This document shows positions 6,687-6,865 of a stretch of DNA of 6,865 bases, piece after piece. The stretch is from Lautropia sp. SCN 70-15 (GTDB lineage Bacteria > Pseudomonadota > Gammaproteobacteria > Burkholderiales > Burkholderiaceae_E): contig MEEC01000144.1 in the NCBI GenBank assembly GCA_001724315.1, positions 1 through 6,865 on the forward strand. Direction: 5' to 3'. The position numbers were made by a program, and so were the translations under genes. The notes beneath the pieces were generated by a model. That model was given only the letters and a program-made list of their open reading frames with translations. It did not search any database and was not told the DNA's origin. The first letter of the stretch is position 1. Each line of letters begins with the position of its first letter.

Positions 6687-6865
6687 TTACTGCGCCCCGA
6701 TCGAGTCGAGGTACTCCTCGTAGCCGCCGCGCCAGTCGGTGACCTTGCCGTTGCCGTGAACGACCAGCACGCGGGTGGCCAGCGCGTCGATGAACTGGCG
6801 GTCGTGCGAGACGATGAACAGCGTGCCTTCGAACTTCTCGAGCGCCAGCTGCAGCGACTCGATCG
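6687..6865 (-). CDS. ybiT: ABC-F ATPase, YbiT type, C-terminal fragment (cut by window edge)
   Basis: Only the last 58 residues and the TAA stop are in the window. They show the end of the second ABC domain: the helix IESLQLALEKFEGTL just after the Walker B region, the switch histidine in FIVSHDRQF, and the DALATRVLVV segment and closing GGYEEYL found in ABC-F proteins. The wording is closest to E. coli YbiT among the ABC-F proteins I can recall (Uup, EttA, YheS, YbiT). ABC-F proteins are soluble ATPases that bind the ribosomal E site and modulate translation. They are not transporters, having no TM domain. The rest of the gene lies beyond the upper edge. Its stop is 8 bp from the response-regulator ATG, so the two-component genes may be read from its transcript. 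Confidence 0.85.
   Translation of the reverse strand, partial: IESLQLALEKFEGTLFIVSHDRQFIDALATRVLVVHGNGKVTDWRGGYEEYLDSIGAQ

Noticed and set aside
4956..6723. Long plus-strand frames opposite the kinase and regulator (4956-6374, 6022-6723)
   Set aside because: They are antisense to the well-supported two-component genes, have low-complexity composition and show no domain or ribosome site.

Overview
The window is very GC-rich and densely coded. All six genes lie on the minus strand, so the transcriptional order runs from high to low coordinates. Gene content and the style of the proteins suggest a Gram-negative proteobacterium, most likely a betaproteobacterium of the Burkholderiales/Rhodocyclales type. 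That placement is an inference from composition and family membership. No rRNA, tRNA, CRISPR array, insertion sequence or other mobile element was seen.

Layout in transcription order: (1) 6865-6687, the C-terminal end of a YbiT-type ABC-F ATPase, cut by the window edge. (2) 6678-5998, an OmpR/PhoB-family response regulator starting 8 bp after the ABC-F stop. (3) 6023-4686, its sensor histidine kinase, overlapping the regulator by 26 bp. (4) 4685-4572, a 114-bp gap, the only real intergenic space between complete genes, carrying a perfect 9-bp direct repeat with an 11-bp period. (5) 4571-2598, a five-TM LtaS/OpgB-like sulfatase-fold transferase. (6) 2601-901, a five-TM EptA/MCR-type phosphoethanolamine transferase that overlaps gene 5 by 4 bp (ATGA). 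(7) 869-1, a Gfo/Idh/MocA-family oxidoreductase starting 31 bp after the EptA-like stop and cut at its C-terminus by the window edge.

The core is a two-component system followed by two membrane-anchored, metal-dependent alkaline-phosphatase-superfamily transferases. One is of the type that moves phosphoglycerol, the other of the type that moves phosphoethanolamine. Both should act at the periplasmic face of the inner membrane. A reasonable working model is a PmrAB-like envelope-modification module: the kinase senses a periplasmic signal, the regulator binds the 11-bp-period repeat ahead of the transferase operon, and the two enzymes decorate lipid A, core or periplasmic glucans with zwitterionic or anionic phospho-groups. 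The domain assignments are directly supported by motifs. The regulatory link and the substrates are inference.
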